Shown here one piece after another: positions 42,988 through 51,996 of a stretch of 64,000 bases of DNA. Numbering within the stretch: position 1 is the first letter of the stretch; each line of letters starts with the position of its first letter. This DNA is from Oscillospiraceae bacterium (GTDB taxonomy: Bacteria; Bacillota; Clostridia; Oscillospirales; Ruminococcaceae), in NCBI GenBank assembly GCA_017848055.1, contig JAGALZ010000013.1, forward strand, positions 35,103-99,102. Reading direction: 5' to 3'. The position numbers and the translations under genes are program-made. The notes under the pieces were generated by a model. That model was given only the letters and a program-made list of their open reading frames with translations. It did no database searches and was not told where the DNA came from.

Positions 42988-44376
42988 TTGAAAAAATCTT
43001 CTATATCTTGTGGTCAGCAGGATTTTTCATCTGTTTTAGAGCTGTCTTTGGAGCTCACGAAAAATTATGACCATATACCCCTTTGCTATATCCACACCTA
43101 CGGCTGTGCGCAGAATGTCAGCGACAGCGAAAAGATTATGGGCCTTATGAAAGAGTGCGGATATTCCTTTACAGATAAAGTCGAAAACGCCGACCTTATA
43201 ATTTTCAATACATGTGCAATCAGAGAGAATGCCGAAGCAAAGGTGTTCGGAAATATCGGAGAGCTTAAAAGACTCAAAGAGAATAATAAAAATCTGGTAA
43301 TAGCTGTCTGTGGCTGTATGACTCAGCAAAAGCATATTGCAGACAGAATCATGGAAAGCTATCACCAGGTAGATATCGTTTTTGGAACCTACGGTGCCGA
43401 AAAGCTTCCGCAGATGATTCTTGATGTCCTAAGAGAAAACAAGAGAGTTTTTGCAATTTGTGAAAACGGCGATTTGATGAGCGAGTCGCTCCGTCAGCTC
43501 AGAAGTGATAAAATTAAAGCAAGCATTCCGATTATGTATGGCTGTAATAACTTTTGCTCGTATTGCATCGTTCCTTATGTCAGAGGCAGAGAACGAAGCC
43601 GAGAGCTTGACGCTGTGTATGAAGAAGCAAAATCTCTTGTCGAGCAGGGCTGTAAGGAGATTACATTGCTCGGACAGAACGTCAACTCCTACAGCTACGG
43701 CTTTGTGGAGCTTCTGAAAAAAATAAATTCTATAGACGGAGATTTCAGAATCCGTTTTCTCAGCTCACATCCGAAAGATGCATCAAAGGAGCTTATTGAT
43801 GCAATTATTGACCTTCCTAAGGTTGCAAAGCATCTTCATCTTCCACTGCAGTCGGGCTGTGATGAAATTCTGTCAGCCATGAACAGAAGATATACTACAA
43901 ATGATTATATGAGAATTGTAAGCTATGCTAGAGAAAGAAAGCCTGACTTTTCGTTTTCAAGTGATATAATTGTCGGCTTCCCGGGTGAAAGCTATGAGCA
44001 GTTTTGTCAGACAAAGGAATTTCTCCGAGAAGTTAAGTTTGACAATATCTTTTCATACGTCTATTCCCGAAGAAGCGGTACCAAAGCAGCAGAGCTTCGG
44101 GATAATATTTCCGATTCCCAGAAGGGTCTGTGGCTGAGAGAGCTTATTCTTGACCAAAGAGAAACTGCAACAAACTGGCTTTCAAGATTTGTCGGAATGA
44201 CTTTGGTCGTGCTTCCCGATATGGAAGGCAGAACTGGCGAAGGCTGGCTTGCAGGAAAATCCGATGAGAATATCATCGTAGAGTTTAAAGGCGGTAAAAG
44301 CCTTATCGGACAGTTCGTCCGAGTAAAAATCACAAAAGCAATGAATTGGGCTTTGCTCGGTGAAATTGATAAATAA
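42988..44376 (+). CDS. miaB: tRNA-2-methylthio-N6-dimethylallyladenosine synthase
   Basis: A 462-residue radical-SAM methylthiotransferase. The N-terminal UPF0004 domain has YIHTYGCAQNVSDSEKIMGLM, FNTCAIRENAEAKVFG and VCGCMTQQ, whose three Cys hold the auxiliary 4Fe-4S cluster. The radical-SAM motif is CNNFCSYC in YGCNNFCSYCIVPYVRGRER. LGQNVNSY and RIRFLSSHPKD follow, and a TRAM domain ends the protein. It methylthiolates i6A37 of tRNAs, the base first prenylated by MiaA, encoded downstream. The start is TTG seven bases after GAGGTGG. Confidence 0.96.
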   Translation: MKKSSISCGQQDFSSVLELSLELTKNYDHIPLCYIHTYGCAQNVSDSEKIMGLMKECGYSFTDKVENADLIIFNTCAIRENAEAKVFGNIGELKRLKENNKNLVIAVCGCMTQQKHIADRIMESYHQVDIVFGTYGAEKLPQMILDVLRENKRVFAICENGDLMSESLRQLRSDKIKASIPIMYGCNNFCSYCIVPYVRGRERSRELDAVYEEAKSLVEQGCKEITLLGQNVNSYSYGFVELLKKINSIDGDFRIRFLSSHPKDASKELIDAIIDLPKVAKHLHLPLQSGCDEILSAMNRRYTTNDYMRIVSYARERKPDFSFSSDIIVGFPGESYEQFCQTKEFLREVKFDNIFSYVYSRRSGTKAAELRDNISDSQKGLWLRELILDQRETATNWLSRFVGMTLVVLPDMEGRTGEGWLAGKSDENIIVEFKGGKSLIGQFVRVKITKAMNWALLGEIDK

Positions 44377-44398
44377 TTTTTTATAAAGGAGAATGATT

Positions 44399-44815
44399 AT
44401 GACAGTAATCGAACTTACAAGACAGCTTGGAGCAGCACTCCAGCAGGACGAAAGATACCTTGCATATCTTTCCGCAAAGGAAAAGAATGATACAGACGGA
44501 GAGCTTCAGAATCTTATCGGTGAATTCAATATCGTAAGAATGAAGTACGGCCAGCAGATGCAGAAGTCTGAAGAGGAGCAGGACAAGGAGCTTATGACGG
44601 AGCTCGACGGTCAGATGCGTGAAATCTACGGCAAGATTATGTCCAACGAGAATATGAACGCATATAATGACGCTAAGGAAGCAATGGACAAGCTTCTTAA
44701 CTCCATCAACTTCATTATCACAATGGCAGCAAACGGTGAAGACCCTATGACATGCCCTGAGGAGCAGCCACACAGCTGTTCGGGTAGCTGCGCATCCTGC
44801 GGCGGTTGCCACTAA
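44399..44815 (+). CDS. ymcA: YlbF/YmcA family protein (RicA-like) with Cys-rich C-terminus
   Basis: A 138-residue helical protein of the Com_YlbF family (TVIELTRQLGAALQQDERYLAYLSAKE, LIGEFNIVRMKYGQQMQK). The last 20 residues hold a Cys cluster (MTCPEEQ, CSGSCASCGGCH). In Bacillus subtilis YmcA, YlbF and YaaT form a complex that carries Fe-S clusters and influences RNase Y, sporulation and competence. ymcA also follows miaB there, so this is a probable RicA counterpart. Two ATGs lie six bases apart; the second has AAAGGAGA at proper spacing. Confidence 0.85.
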   Translation: MTVIELTRQLGAALQQDERYLAYLSAKEKNDTDGELQNLIGEFNIVRMKYGQQMQKSEEEQDKELMTELDGQMREIYGKIMSNENMNAYNDAKEAMDKLLNSINFIITMAANGEDPMTCPEEQPHSCSGSCASCGGCH

Positions 44816-44848
44816 TCGAGATTAAATATTCATTAAGAGGGTGAGGAC

Positions 44849-47473
44849 TTGCTCAGATTATCTGATATCGACGTTACAAAGCTGTCGCCTATGATGCAGC
44901 AGTATGCTCAGATGAAATTAAAATATAATAAGCACATTCTGTTTTACAGACTGGGTGACTTCTATGAAATGTTCTTTGATGACGCAATAACTGTGTCAAA
45001 GGAGCTTGAGCTTACCCTTACAGGAAGAGATTGCGGACTGTCGGAAAGAGCGCCGATGTGCGGTGTCCCTTTCCACGCCTGCGATGTCTACCTTAAAAAA
45101 CTTATCGAAAAAGGCTTTATGGTCGCAATCTGTGAGCAGGTGGAAGACCCCGCTACAGCAAAGGGACTTGTTAAGCGTGAAATTGTCAGAGTTGTAACTC
45201 CGGGAACTCTTATCGAAAGTAGCCTTCTGGATGAAACAAGCAATAACTATATCTGTTCACTCTACGCAAAGCCGAAGGAGTGCGCAGTATGCTTTGCTGA
45301 TATTTCAACAGGCGAAGTGCATCTTTTTTCATTCTCGGGTAAGGATATGTCCGCGGGTGTTATCAATGAGCTTTCAAGATTCTCACCGTCTGAAATGCTT
45401 ATCAATGACTATTTCCTGACAATGAAAGAGGTTTCTTCGTTTGTCAGAGAAAAGCTCTCAGCATCAGTGTCGCTGCTTGATGAGTCTGATTTCAGTGTTG
45501 AGAAGAATGAGCAGGCAACAGCCGCACAGTTTTCTGTTTCGTCAATTTCGGAGCTTTCCCTGAACCCCGATACCATAAATGCCAATGCAGTCTGCGGACT
45601 GTTTGCGTATATAAGCGAAACGCAGAAAGCACTCGTCGGCAGATTCTCGAAGATTGTTACTCACGACAGCGAGCCGATAATGACTATCGGTTTTACTGCA
45701 AGAAGAAACTTAGAGCTTACCGAAACTTTAAGAAACAAAGAGAAAAAGGGAAGCTTACTCTGGGTTCTTGACAGCACAAAAACTTCAATGGGTAAGCGTA
45801 TGCTTAAAAGCTATCTCGAGCAGCCGCTTGTAAATCCATCTAAAATTATGGCAAGACTCGATGCTGTAGAACAGCTTGTTATGGCTCCGGTGGAGCTTTC
45901 AGAGCTTGTTTCTCAGCTCGGCGGAGTCTATGACCTTGAGCGTCTTATGACAAGAGTAATGTATAAGACAGCTACACCGAGAGACTTAAAGGCTCTCTCA
46001 CTTACAGCGCTGAAACTGCCTGCAATCAAGCAGCTTCTTTCAGGCTTTAACTCAAAGCTTCTTTCTCAGCTCAATTCTCAGATTTCTACCCTCGATGCTA
46101 TTTCGAGCCTCGTAGAAAATGCAATCGTCGATGAACCGCCTGCCAGCATAAAAGACGGCGGAGTTATCAAGGATGGCTTCAACAGCGACCTTGACGACCT
46201 TCGCAGTATTATTTCTGGCGGCAAGGGAATTATCGAAGGAATTGAGGCAAAGGAAAAGGAAGCAACCAGCATAAAGAATCTGAAAATAGGCTACAACCGT
46301 GTATTCGGATATTATATCGAGGTAACAAAGTCTTACTATGACCTCGTGCCTGAACATTACATAAGAAAACAAACTCTCGCAAATTGTGAGAGATTCATAA
46401 CAAACGAGCTTAAGATTGCAGAAAACACAATCCTCGGTGCAAGCGATAAGGTTCTCAGTCTTGAGAGCGAAATCTTTACCGAGGTAAGAGATTTCTGCGC
46501 AACACAGCTCAAGCTCGTTCAGGATACAGCGTCTGCTGTCGCAACTGTCGATGTTCTGTGTTCATTTGCAAATGTCGCTATGAATAATGGCTACTCAAAG
46601 CCGGAAATTGCAATCGACGGCGTAATTGATATCAAAAACGGCAGACACCCTGTAGTCGAGCTTATGCAGAAAGAGGAAATGTTTGTACCTAACGACTGCT
46701 ACCTCGACAGAACATCGAACCGTATGCTCATTATTACCGGCCCTAATATGTCAGGTAAATCGACATTTATGCGTCAGGTTGCTCTCATCACGCTTATGGC
46801 ACAGATTGGTTCGTTTGTGCCTGCCGATTATGCTAAGATTTCCGTCGTGGACAGAATTTTCACAAGAGTCGGCGCAAGTGATGACCTTACCGCCGGTCAG
46901 TCTACCTTTATGGTTGAAATGAGTGAGGTTGCTGAAATTGTAAAGCACGCTACTAATAACAGCCTTGTTATTCTCGACGAGGTCGGCAGAGGCACTTCAA
47001 CCTTTGACGGAATCAGTATCGCAAGAGCCGTGTGTGAGTATATCTCAACTTCGAAATCACTCAGCTGTAAAACACTTTTTGCAACCCACTACCACGAGCT
47101 TATCGGTCTTGAAAACGAGCTTGTAGGTGTAAAGAATTATTCTGTTGCGGTAAAACAGTCGGGCGAGAACATAAAGTTTTTGCGAAAAATTGTACCGGGC
47201 GGAGTAGATGAAAGCTACGGTATCGAGGTCGCAAAGCTTGCAGGACTTCCCACAAAGATTATTTCAAGAGCCAAGGAACTTCTCAGCGAGCTGGAGCTTG
47301 AAAACAAACGCAAGAATGAGCTTGCAAAGCAGGCAGAGGGAAGCTCTGACCAGATAAGCTTTGCTAAGATTGGCGAGAATGTTGTTATCGATAAGCTCAG
47401 AAAAACAAGTGTGGATGAGCTTTCTGACGACGAACTGCGTGAATTCGTAAAGGGATTATATAAGTATATCTAA
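44849..47473 (+). CDS. mutS: DNA mismatch repair protein MutS
   Basis: An 874-residue MutS1. The N-terminal mismatch-reading motif is FYEMF in LFYRLGDFYEMFFDDA. Connector, lever and clamp domains follow, and the ATPase has Walker A ITGPNMSGKSTFMRQ, SRVGASDDLTAGQSTFMVEM, Walker B LVILDEVGRGTSTFDG and FATHYHEL. Length fits the family (850-900). The start is TTG with AGGGTGAGG upstream. It heads the mutS-mutL-miaA-hfq segment. Confidence 0.97.
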   Translation: MLRLSDIDVTKLSPMMQQYAQMKLKYNKHILFYRLGDFYEMFFDDAITVSKELELTLTGRDCGLSERAPMCGVPFHACDVYLKKLIEKGFMVAICEQVEDPATAKGLVKREIVRVVTPGTLIESSLLDETSNNYICSLYAKPKECAVCFADISTGEVHLFSFSGKDMSAGVINELSRFSPSEMLINDYFLTMKEVSSFVREKLSASVSLLDESDFSVEKNEQATAAQFSVSSISELSLNPDTINANAVCGLFAYISETQKALVGRFSKIVTHDSEPIMTIGFTARRNLELTETLRNKEKKGSLLWVLDSTKTSMGKRMLKSYLEQPLVNPSKIMARLDAVEQLVMAPVELSELVSQLGGVYDLERLMTRVMYKTATPRDLKALSLTALKLPAIKQLLSGFNSKLLSQLNSQISTLDAISSLVENAIVDEPPASIKDGGVIKDGFNSDLDDLRSIISGGKGIIEGIEAKEKEATSIKNLKIGYNRVFGYYIEVTKSYYDLVPEHYIRKQTLANCERFITNELKIAENTILGASDKVLSLESEIFTEVRDFCATQLKLVQDTASAVATVDVLCSFANVAMNNGYSKPEIAIDGVIDIKNGRHPVVELMQKEEMFVPNDCYLDRTSNRMLIITGPNMSGKSTFMRQVALITLMAQIGSFVPADYAKISVVDRIFTRVGASDDLTAGQSTFMVEMSEVAEIVKHATNNSLVILDEVGRGTSTFDGISIARAVCEYISTSKSLSCKTLFATHYHELIGLENELVGVKNYSVAVKQSGENIKFLRKIVPGGVDESYGIEVAKLAGLPTKIISRAKELLSELELENKRKNELAKQAEGSSDQISFAKIGENVVIDKLRKTSVDELSDDELREFVKGLYKYI

Positions 47474-47484
47474 GGAATAAGATT

Positions 47485-49473
47485 ATGGGAAAAATCAATC
47501 TTCTCAGTAAGGAGATATCCGAGCTTATAGCAGCAGGTGAGGTTATAGACCGCCCTTCGGCTGTAATCAAGGAGCTTTTGGAAAACGCAATAGATTCGGG
47601 TGCAAGCGTTATCACCGTCGAGATTAAAAACGGCGGTAGAACTTATATGCGTATAACTGACAACGGCTGTGGAATCGCCTTCGAGGATTTGCCGACAGCC
47701 TTCCTCAGACACGCTACAAGTAAGATTTCGCAGGCATGCGACCTCGACAGGATTATGACGCTTGGCTTTCGTGGCGAAGCGCTTGCTTCAGTGTGCGCTG
47801 TTGCAAAGGTCGATGTGCTTACAAAGCGTGCGGAAGATGCATTCGGTAGTCACTATCGTATATGCGGTGCCGAGCAGGAAGCACACGAGCAGTCAGGTTG
47901 TCCCGATGGTACTACCATAATTGTAAAAGACCTTTTTTATAATGTCCCCGCAAGACTCAAGTTTTTGAAAAAGGATGTTACTGAGGGTAACGCTATTGCT
48001 GCAATAGTCAGCAAGATAGCGCTCTCTCATCCTGATATTTCAATCAAGTTTATCAGAGATAATAAAAACGAGCTTTTAACAGCAGGTGACGGAAAGCTCT
48101 ATTCCGCTGTGTATTCTGTTTTCGGTAAGGAGTTTGCATCTTCGCTTATTCCCGTCGATTACAGTTTCAATGGTGTGTCTGTCAAGGGCTTTACCGTAAA
48201 GCCGTTGTTTGCCAAAGCAAATCATGCCTTCCAGAATTTCTTTATTAACGGAAGATATGTAAAATCAATGACATGTATGCATGCAATCGACGAAGCTTAC
48301 GCTAATGTGATTATGACAGGAAAGGTGCCTGCCTGCGTGCTTATGATAACTCTGCCGCCCGATATTGTCGATGTTAATGTGCATCCGACGAAAATCGAGG
48401 TCAGATTCTCTAATGAAAAGCTCGTGTATGAGAGTGTCTACTTTGCAGTAAAAAATGCACTGCTTGCTGAAGATAAGGAAACAAAGCTCAATATCGAACC
48501 GATTGTTTCCAAGAATTTCACTCAGCAGCAGCTTCGACCTATGTTCAAAGACGAAACTGCAGTACAGCTTAAAATGGATTTAAAGCCTACTGCTGAGCAG
48601 ACATCAACTCCCGAAAGACAATCGTCGGAGCAGATTAAGCAGATGCCGCCGTTTGTCCGTGAGGTCAGTGAAGTTAAAATCGAACATAAGGATGAAAGCT
48701 ACAAAACACAAAGCGAGCTTAGCAACCGTGCAGTAATCCAGACACCGAAGGTAACTGAGCAGTCACCTAAGGATATGAGAAACGAGATGCTTTTTGAAGC
48801 AAGCAATGAAAGCGTTTCATCTCAGTTCAAGTACATAGACAAAAGCTCCTTTGAAAGAAAGCCGCAGCCTGTTATAAAGGAAGAACCTGAGGAGATAAAG
48901 GAAATTATTCCGAGAGTCGTGGGCGAGGTTTTCAGAACATATATAATCGTTGAAGCAGACGGGGATATGTATCTTATCGACAAGCACGCTGCCCACGAAC
49001 GCTTTATTTTCGAGAAGATAAAAGAAGATATAAAGAATCTCGATGTACAAATGCTACTTGAGCCTGTTATGGTTCAGCTGTCATTCGAGGATTACGATTC
49101 ACTTTGTGATAATCTTGAAAATGCCGAGAAAATCGGCTTTTACATCGAGCCGGATGTAGCACCGACTGTTGCGGTCAAGGGTGTTCCGCTGATTATAGGT
49201 GAGCTTAATCCCGCAGACGTGGTTACGCAGATTGCCGAGAATTTCAAGAATTCAAAGCATAATCCTCAGCTTGATGTTTTTGACGAGCTGTATCACTCGA
49301 TTGCCTGCAAGGCTGCTATTAAAGCAAACGATATTTCATCTGATGCAGAACTTGAGGTTATAGTAAAAGCTGTGTTCAATAATCCGTCAATTCGATATTG
49401 TCCGCACGGAAGACCCGTCGTAATCAAGCTCTCAAAAGCAGATATTGAAAAGCAATTCAGACGTATTGTCTAG
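47485..49473 (+). CDS. mutL: DNA mismatch repair protein MutL
   Basis: A 662-residue GHKL ATPase. IAAGEVIDRPSAVIKELLENAIDSG, ITDNGCGI, RHATSKI and TLGFRGEALAS are in the N-terminal ATPase; VDVNVHPTKIEVRF ends the transducer domain; an acidic, variable linker (about 335-460) follows. The C-terminal domain keeps latent-endonuclease motifs: DKHAAHERFIFE (DQHAxxER type), ACKAAIKAND and CPHGRP. It should therefore nick DNA by itself, as in organisms without MutH. Eleven bases follow the mutS stop. Confidence 0.97.
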   Translation: MGKINLLSKEISELIAAGEVIDRPSAVIKELLENAIDSGASVITVEIKNGGRTYMRITDNGCGIAFEDLPTAFLRHATSKISQACDLDRIMTLGFRGEALASVCAVAKVDVLTKRAEDAFGSHYRICGAEQEAHEQSGCPDGTTIIVKDLFYNVPARLKFLKKDVTEGNAIAAIVSKIALSHPDISIKFIRDNKNELLTAGDGKLYSAVYSVFGKEFASSLIPVDYSFNGVSVKGFTVKPLFAKANHAFQNFFINGRYVKSMTCMHAIDEAYANVIMTGKVPACVLMITLPPDIVDVNVHPTKIEVRFSNEKLVYESVYFAVKNALLAEDKETKLNIEPIVSKNFTQQQLRPMFKDETAVQLKMDLKPTAEQTSTPERQSSEQIKQMPPFVREVSEVKIEHKDESYKTQSELSNRAVIQTPKVTEQSPKDMRNEMLFEASNESVSSQFKYIDKSSFERKPQPVIKEEPEEIKEIIPRVVGEVFRTYIIVEADGDMYLIDKHAAHERFIFEKIKEDIKNLDVQMLLEPVMVQLSFEDYDSLCDNLENAEKIGFYIEPDVAPTVAVKGVPLIIGELNPADVVTQIAENFKNSKHNPQLDVFDELYHSIACKAAIKANDISSDAELEVIVKAVFNNPSIRYCPHGRPVVIKLSKADIEKQFRRIV

Positions 49474-49489
49474 CATAGGAAGTGATATT

Positions 49490-50440
49490 GTGGAAAAACA
49501 GCCTCTCATAGTAGTTGCAGGGCCTACTGCCTCTGGCAAGACAAGAACGGGAGTTATACTTGCAAAGCTTTTTGACGGAGAGGTAGTTTCAGCTGATTCT
49601 ATGCAGATATATAAGTCAATGAGTATCTCAACCGCTAAACCGACTGATGAAGAAATGCAGGGTGTACCTCATCATCTAATCGATTTTGCAGATAATGGTG
49701 TCAGCTTTTCTGTTGCAGACTACGTTTCACTCGCAAGAGAAAAAATCTCCGATATCGCAAAGCGTGGCAAGCTTCCGATTGTTGTCGGCGGAACAGGTCT
49801 TTATATAAATTCTCTTATAGATAATGTGAAGTTTGATAATACCTGTTCAAGCAGCGAGATAAGAGATAAGCTCTATGCCATAGCCGAGAAAAACGGAAAT
49901 CATTACCTTTGGGAAAAGCTTAATGAAGTAGACCCAGGAACTGCCGAGAAGGTGCACGAAAATAATCTTTCCAGAGTAGTAAGAGCGCTTGAGGTTTACG
50001 AGAAAACAGGGGAGAAGCTGTCTGTGCATAAAGAGAACAGCCGCCTTGAGGAATCGCCTTACAGCGTTTGTATGATTGGTCTTACATTTATCGACCGAGC
50101 AGTTCTTTATGACAGAATCAACAGACGTGTAGATATTATGGTTGAAAATGGTCTGGTTGAAGAAGCCAAAGCATTTTACGCTCTTCCCGATGCAAACACC
50201 GCAAATCAGGCAATCGGCATAAAGGAGCTGAAACCCTATCTTTCAGGTGAAGCAACTCTCGACAGCTGTATTGAAAAGATCAAAATGGAATCAAGAAGAT
50301 ATGCCAAAAGACAGCTGACCTGGTTCAGAAGAGATTCCCGAATCAACTGGATTTACCTCGACGAAGGCGATTTGTTAAAGGATGACGAAGAATTAACAAA
50401 AATTTTAAAAACTATTGTAGTCAAAACAAACTTTTTATGA
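49490..50440 (+). CDS. miaA: tRNA dimethylallyltransferase
   Basis: A 316-residue enzyme that prenylates A37 of tRNAs reading UNN codons. The P-loop VAGPTASGKTRTGV, VSADSMQIYKSMSISTAKP, GVPHHLIDF, VVGGTGLYINSLI and RRYAKRQLTWFRRD are all present. The frame extends 15 codons into mutL, but the GTG start with AGGAAGTGA in front gives the standard N-terminus. Together with miaB it completes the ms2i6A pathway. Confidence 0.95.
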   Translation: MEKQPLIVVAGPTASGKTRTGVILAKLFDGEVVSADSMQIYKSMSISTAKPTDEEMQGVPHHLIDFADNGVSFSVADYVSLAREKISDIAKRGKLPIVVGGTGLYINSLIDNVKFDNTCSSSEIRDKLYAIAEKNGNHYLWEKLNEVDPGTAEKVHENNLSRVVRALEVYEKTGEKLSVHKENSRLEESPYSVCMIGLTFIDRAVLYDRINRRVDIMVENGLVEEAKAFYALPDANTANQAIGIKELKPYLSGEATLDSCIEKIKMESRRYAKRQLTWFRRDSRINWIYLDEGDLLKDDEELTKILKTIVVKTNFL

Positions 50441-50446
50441 TATAAT
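50415..50446 (+). promoter_or_regulatory. Possible hfq promoter
   Basis: An extended -10 (TGATATAAT, 50438-50446) lies on the miaA stop codon, with TTGTAG at a long 20-bp spacing. It would start hfq transcription about 70 nt upstream of its ATG. Moderate support only. Confidence 0.45.
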
Positions 50447-50525
50447 GATTTATGAATGTAGGCTCGGATAATATTGCCTAGTACAAAAACACTTTCAGAT
50501 ATATAGAAAAAGGAGAGCAAAACAA

Positions 50526-50765
50526 ATGAACAAGAACTTAAATCTTCAGGATGTATTTCTTAATCAGGCGAGAAAGGAAAAGATTCCGGTAACATTCTTC
50601 CTTGTTAACGGCTTTCAGTTCAAGGGTATGGTAAAGGGATTCGATAACTATATCGTAATTGCTGACTGCGACGGTAAGCAGAATGTTATCTATAAGCACG
50701 CAATTTCGACAATCGTTCCTTTCAAGACAATAAATATCTTAGACGGAAATTCTTCTGCTGAGTAA
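50526..50765 (+). CDS. hfq: RNA chaperone Hfq
   Basis: A 79-residue Sm-like protein. [30 protein letters not shown] (Sm1) and [13 protein letters not shown] (Sm2, with the YKHA motif) are canonical. Hfq hexamers bind small RNAs and A-rich mRNA. It follows miaA as in Bacillus and Escherichia coli. AAAGGAG lies before the ATG, and the acidic tail is short as usual in Firmicutes. Confidence 0.97.
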   Translation: MNKNLNLQDVFLNQARKEKIPVTFFLVNGFQFKGMVKGFDNYIVIADCDGKQNVIYKHAISTIVPFKTINILDGNSSAE

Positions 50766-50778
50766 GAGGTAGAAAAGT

Positions 50779-51996
50779 ATGAATTCAGCTAACTCAACAA
50801 CGCTGAAGGTCGTTGCGTGGCTGTTGTCAATCTTTGTGCTGATTACGATTGGAAGTCAGATATATTTTTCTTATAATGATAAGTTCGAGTATAACGTAGC
50901 ACTTGAGTATGAGGTTTCTCAATCAATTTCTTTCAAAGGAATTATTGTAAGAAATGAAACGCTTGTTACCTCAGGTACAGACGGAATAATCGACTATCGC
51001 TATGAGGACGGAAGTAAAATTTCCGCAGGTTCGCTTATCGCCGAGTGCTATTCTTCAAAGTCGGAGATTCTCTCAAAGCAGCGAATTGTTGCCTATGAGC
51101 AGGAGATAAAGAATTTAAAGGAAGCGCAAAGCTATGTCGATGCCGATTACTCTGATGCAGACAGCGTAAAGAAGCTGATTGACGAAAAATACAGCGAGAT
51201 AGTAAATCATATCCAGCTTGGTGAATATGAGCTTGCTCAGCAGGATAAAGCCCAGCTTACACTTCTTATGAACAAGTACAATATCATTACAGGAGTAGAC
51301 GAATCATATGAATCGCTTATAAAATCCTACGAAGGTAAGATTGAGCTTGTCCAGGAGGTTTACAGTGCACCGATTGATGTTGTGACGTCGGAAAAAGGCG
51401 GCTACTTTGTAAGCGTAACAGATGGATATGAAAACGAACTTAACTACGACACGATATACGACCTCTCTGCGGATGACATAAATGCAATTATTGAAAATCC
51501 CGATAAGTCAACAACAAATGCAATCGGTAAGTGCTTCGACAGCTACAGCTGCAAAATAGTCGGAATAATCAATACCGATAACCCATACTTTGCCGATACA
51601 TATTTAAGCGTCAAGCTTTCATCCGGTAACACCGTTTATGATGTTTACGTTGAAAGTATAGAAAAGCTTGATGATGAAGGCAATTGCATAATAATTTTAA
51701 GCTGTGATATGATGGACGCAAGTATTATCAAGAACAGAGTGGAGCAGATGCACCTTGTTTTCGACGATTTCAAGGGAATAAGAGTATCAAGAAAGGCAAT
51801 CCGCTTTGTGGATAATCAGAAGGGTGTCTATATTATCTACGGTGAGGACTTAATATTCAAGAAAATTAACGTTATTTATGAGGGTGACGATTTCGTTTTA
51901 GCCGAAATTTCAGAAGACCCTGAGTATCTGAACGTTTACGATCAGATTGTGCTGGAGGGATTTAACGTTGGAAAACGTGGAAGCAAAACAGCCTGA
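50779..51996 (+). CDS. HlyD-like single-pass membrane protein
   Basis: A 405-residue protein with one N-terminal membrane helix (about 10-30), then beta/biotinyl-lipoyl-like segments (SQSISFKGIIVRNETLVTSGTDGIIDYRYEDGSKISAGSLIAE) and a coiled-coil (about 95-190). Beta-rich regions resembling HlyD/RND adaptor proteins follow (RVSRKAIRFVDNQKGVYIIYGEDL). No transporter or outer-membrane partner lies nearby, and in a monoderm it would act between membrane and wall. Its last 29 nt overlap yggS, so the two are linked with the sepF division cluster. Function unknown. Confidence 0.65.
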   Translation: MNSANSTTLKVVAWLLSIFVLITIGSQIYFSYNDKFEYNVALEYEVSQSISFKGIIVRNETLVTSGTDGIIDYRYEDGSKISAGSLIAECYSSKSEILSKQRIVAYEQEIKNLKEAQSYVDADYSDADSVKKLIDEKYSEIVNHIQLGEYELAQQDKAQLTLLMNKYNIITGVDESYESLIKSYEGKIELVQEVYSAPIDVVTSEKGGYFVSVTDGYENELNYDTIYDLSADDINAIIENPDKSTTNAIGKCFDSYSCKIVGIINTDNPYFADTYLSVKLSSGNTVYDVYVESIEKLDDEGNCIIILSCDMMDASIIKNRVEQMHLVFDDFKGIRVSRKAIRFVDNQKGVYIIYGEDLIFKKINVIYEGDDFVLAEISEDPEYLNVYDQIVLEGFNVGKRGSKTA

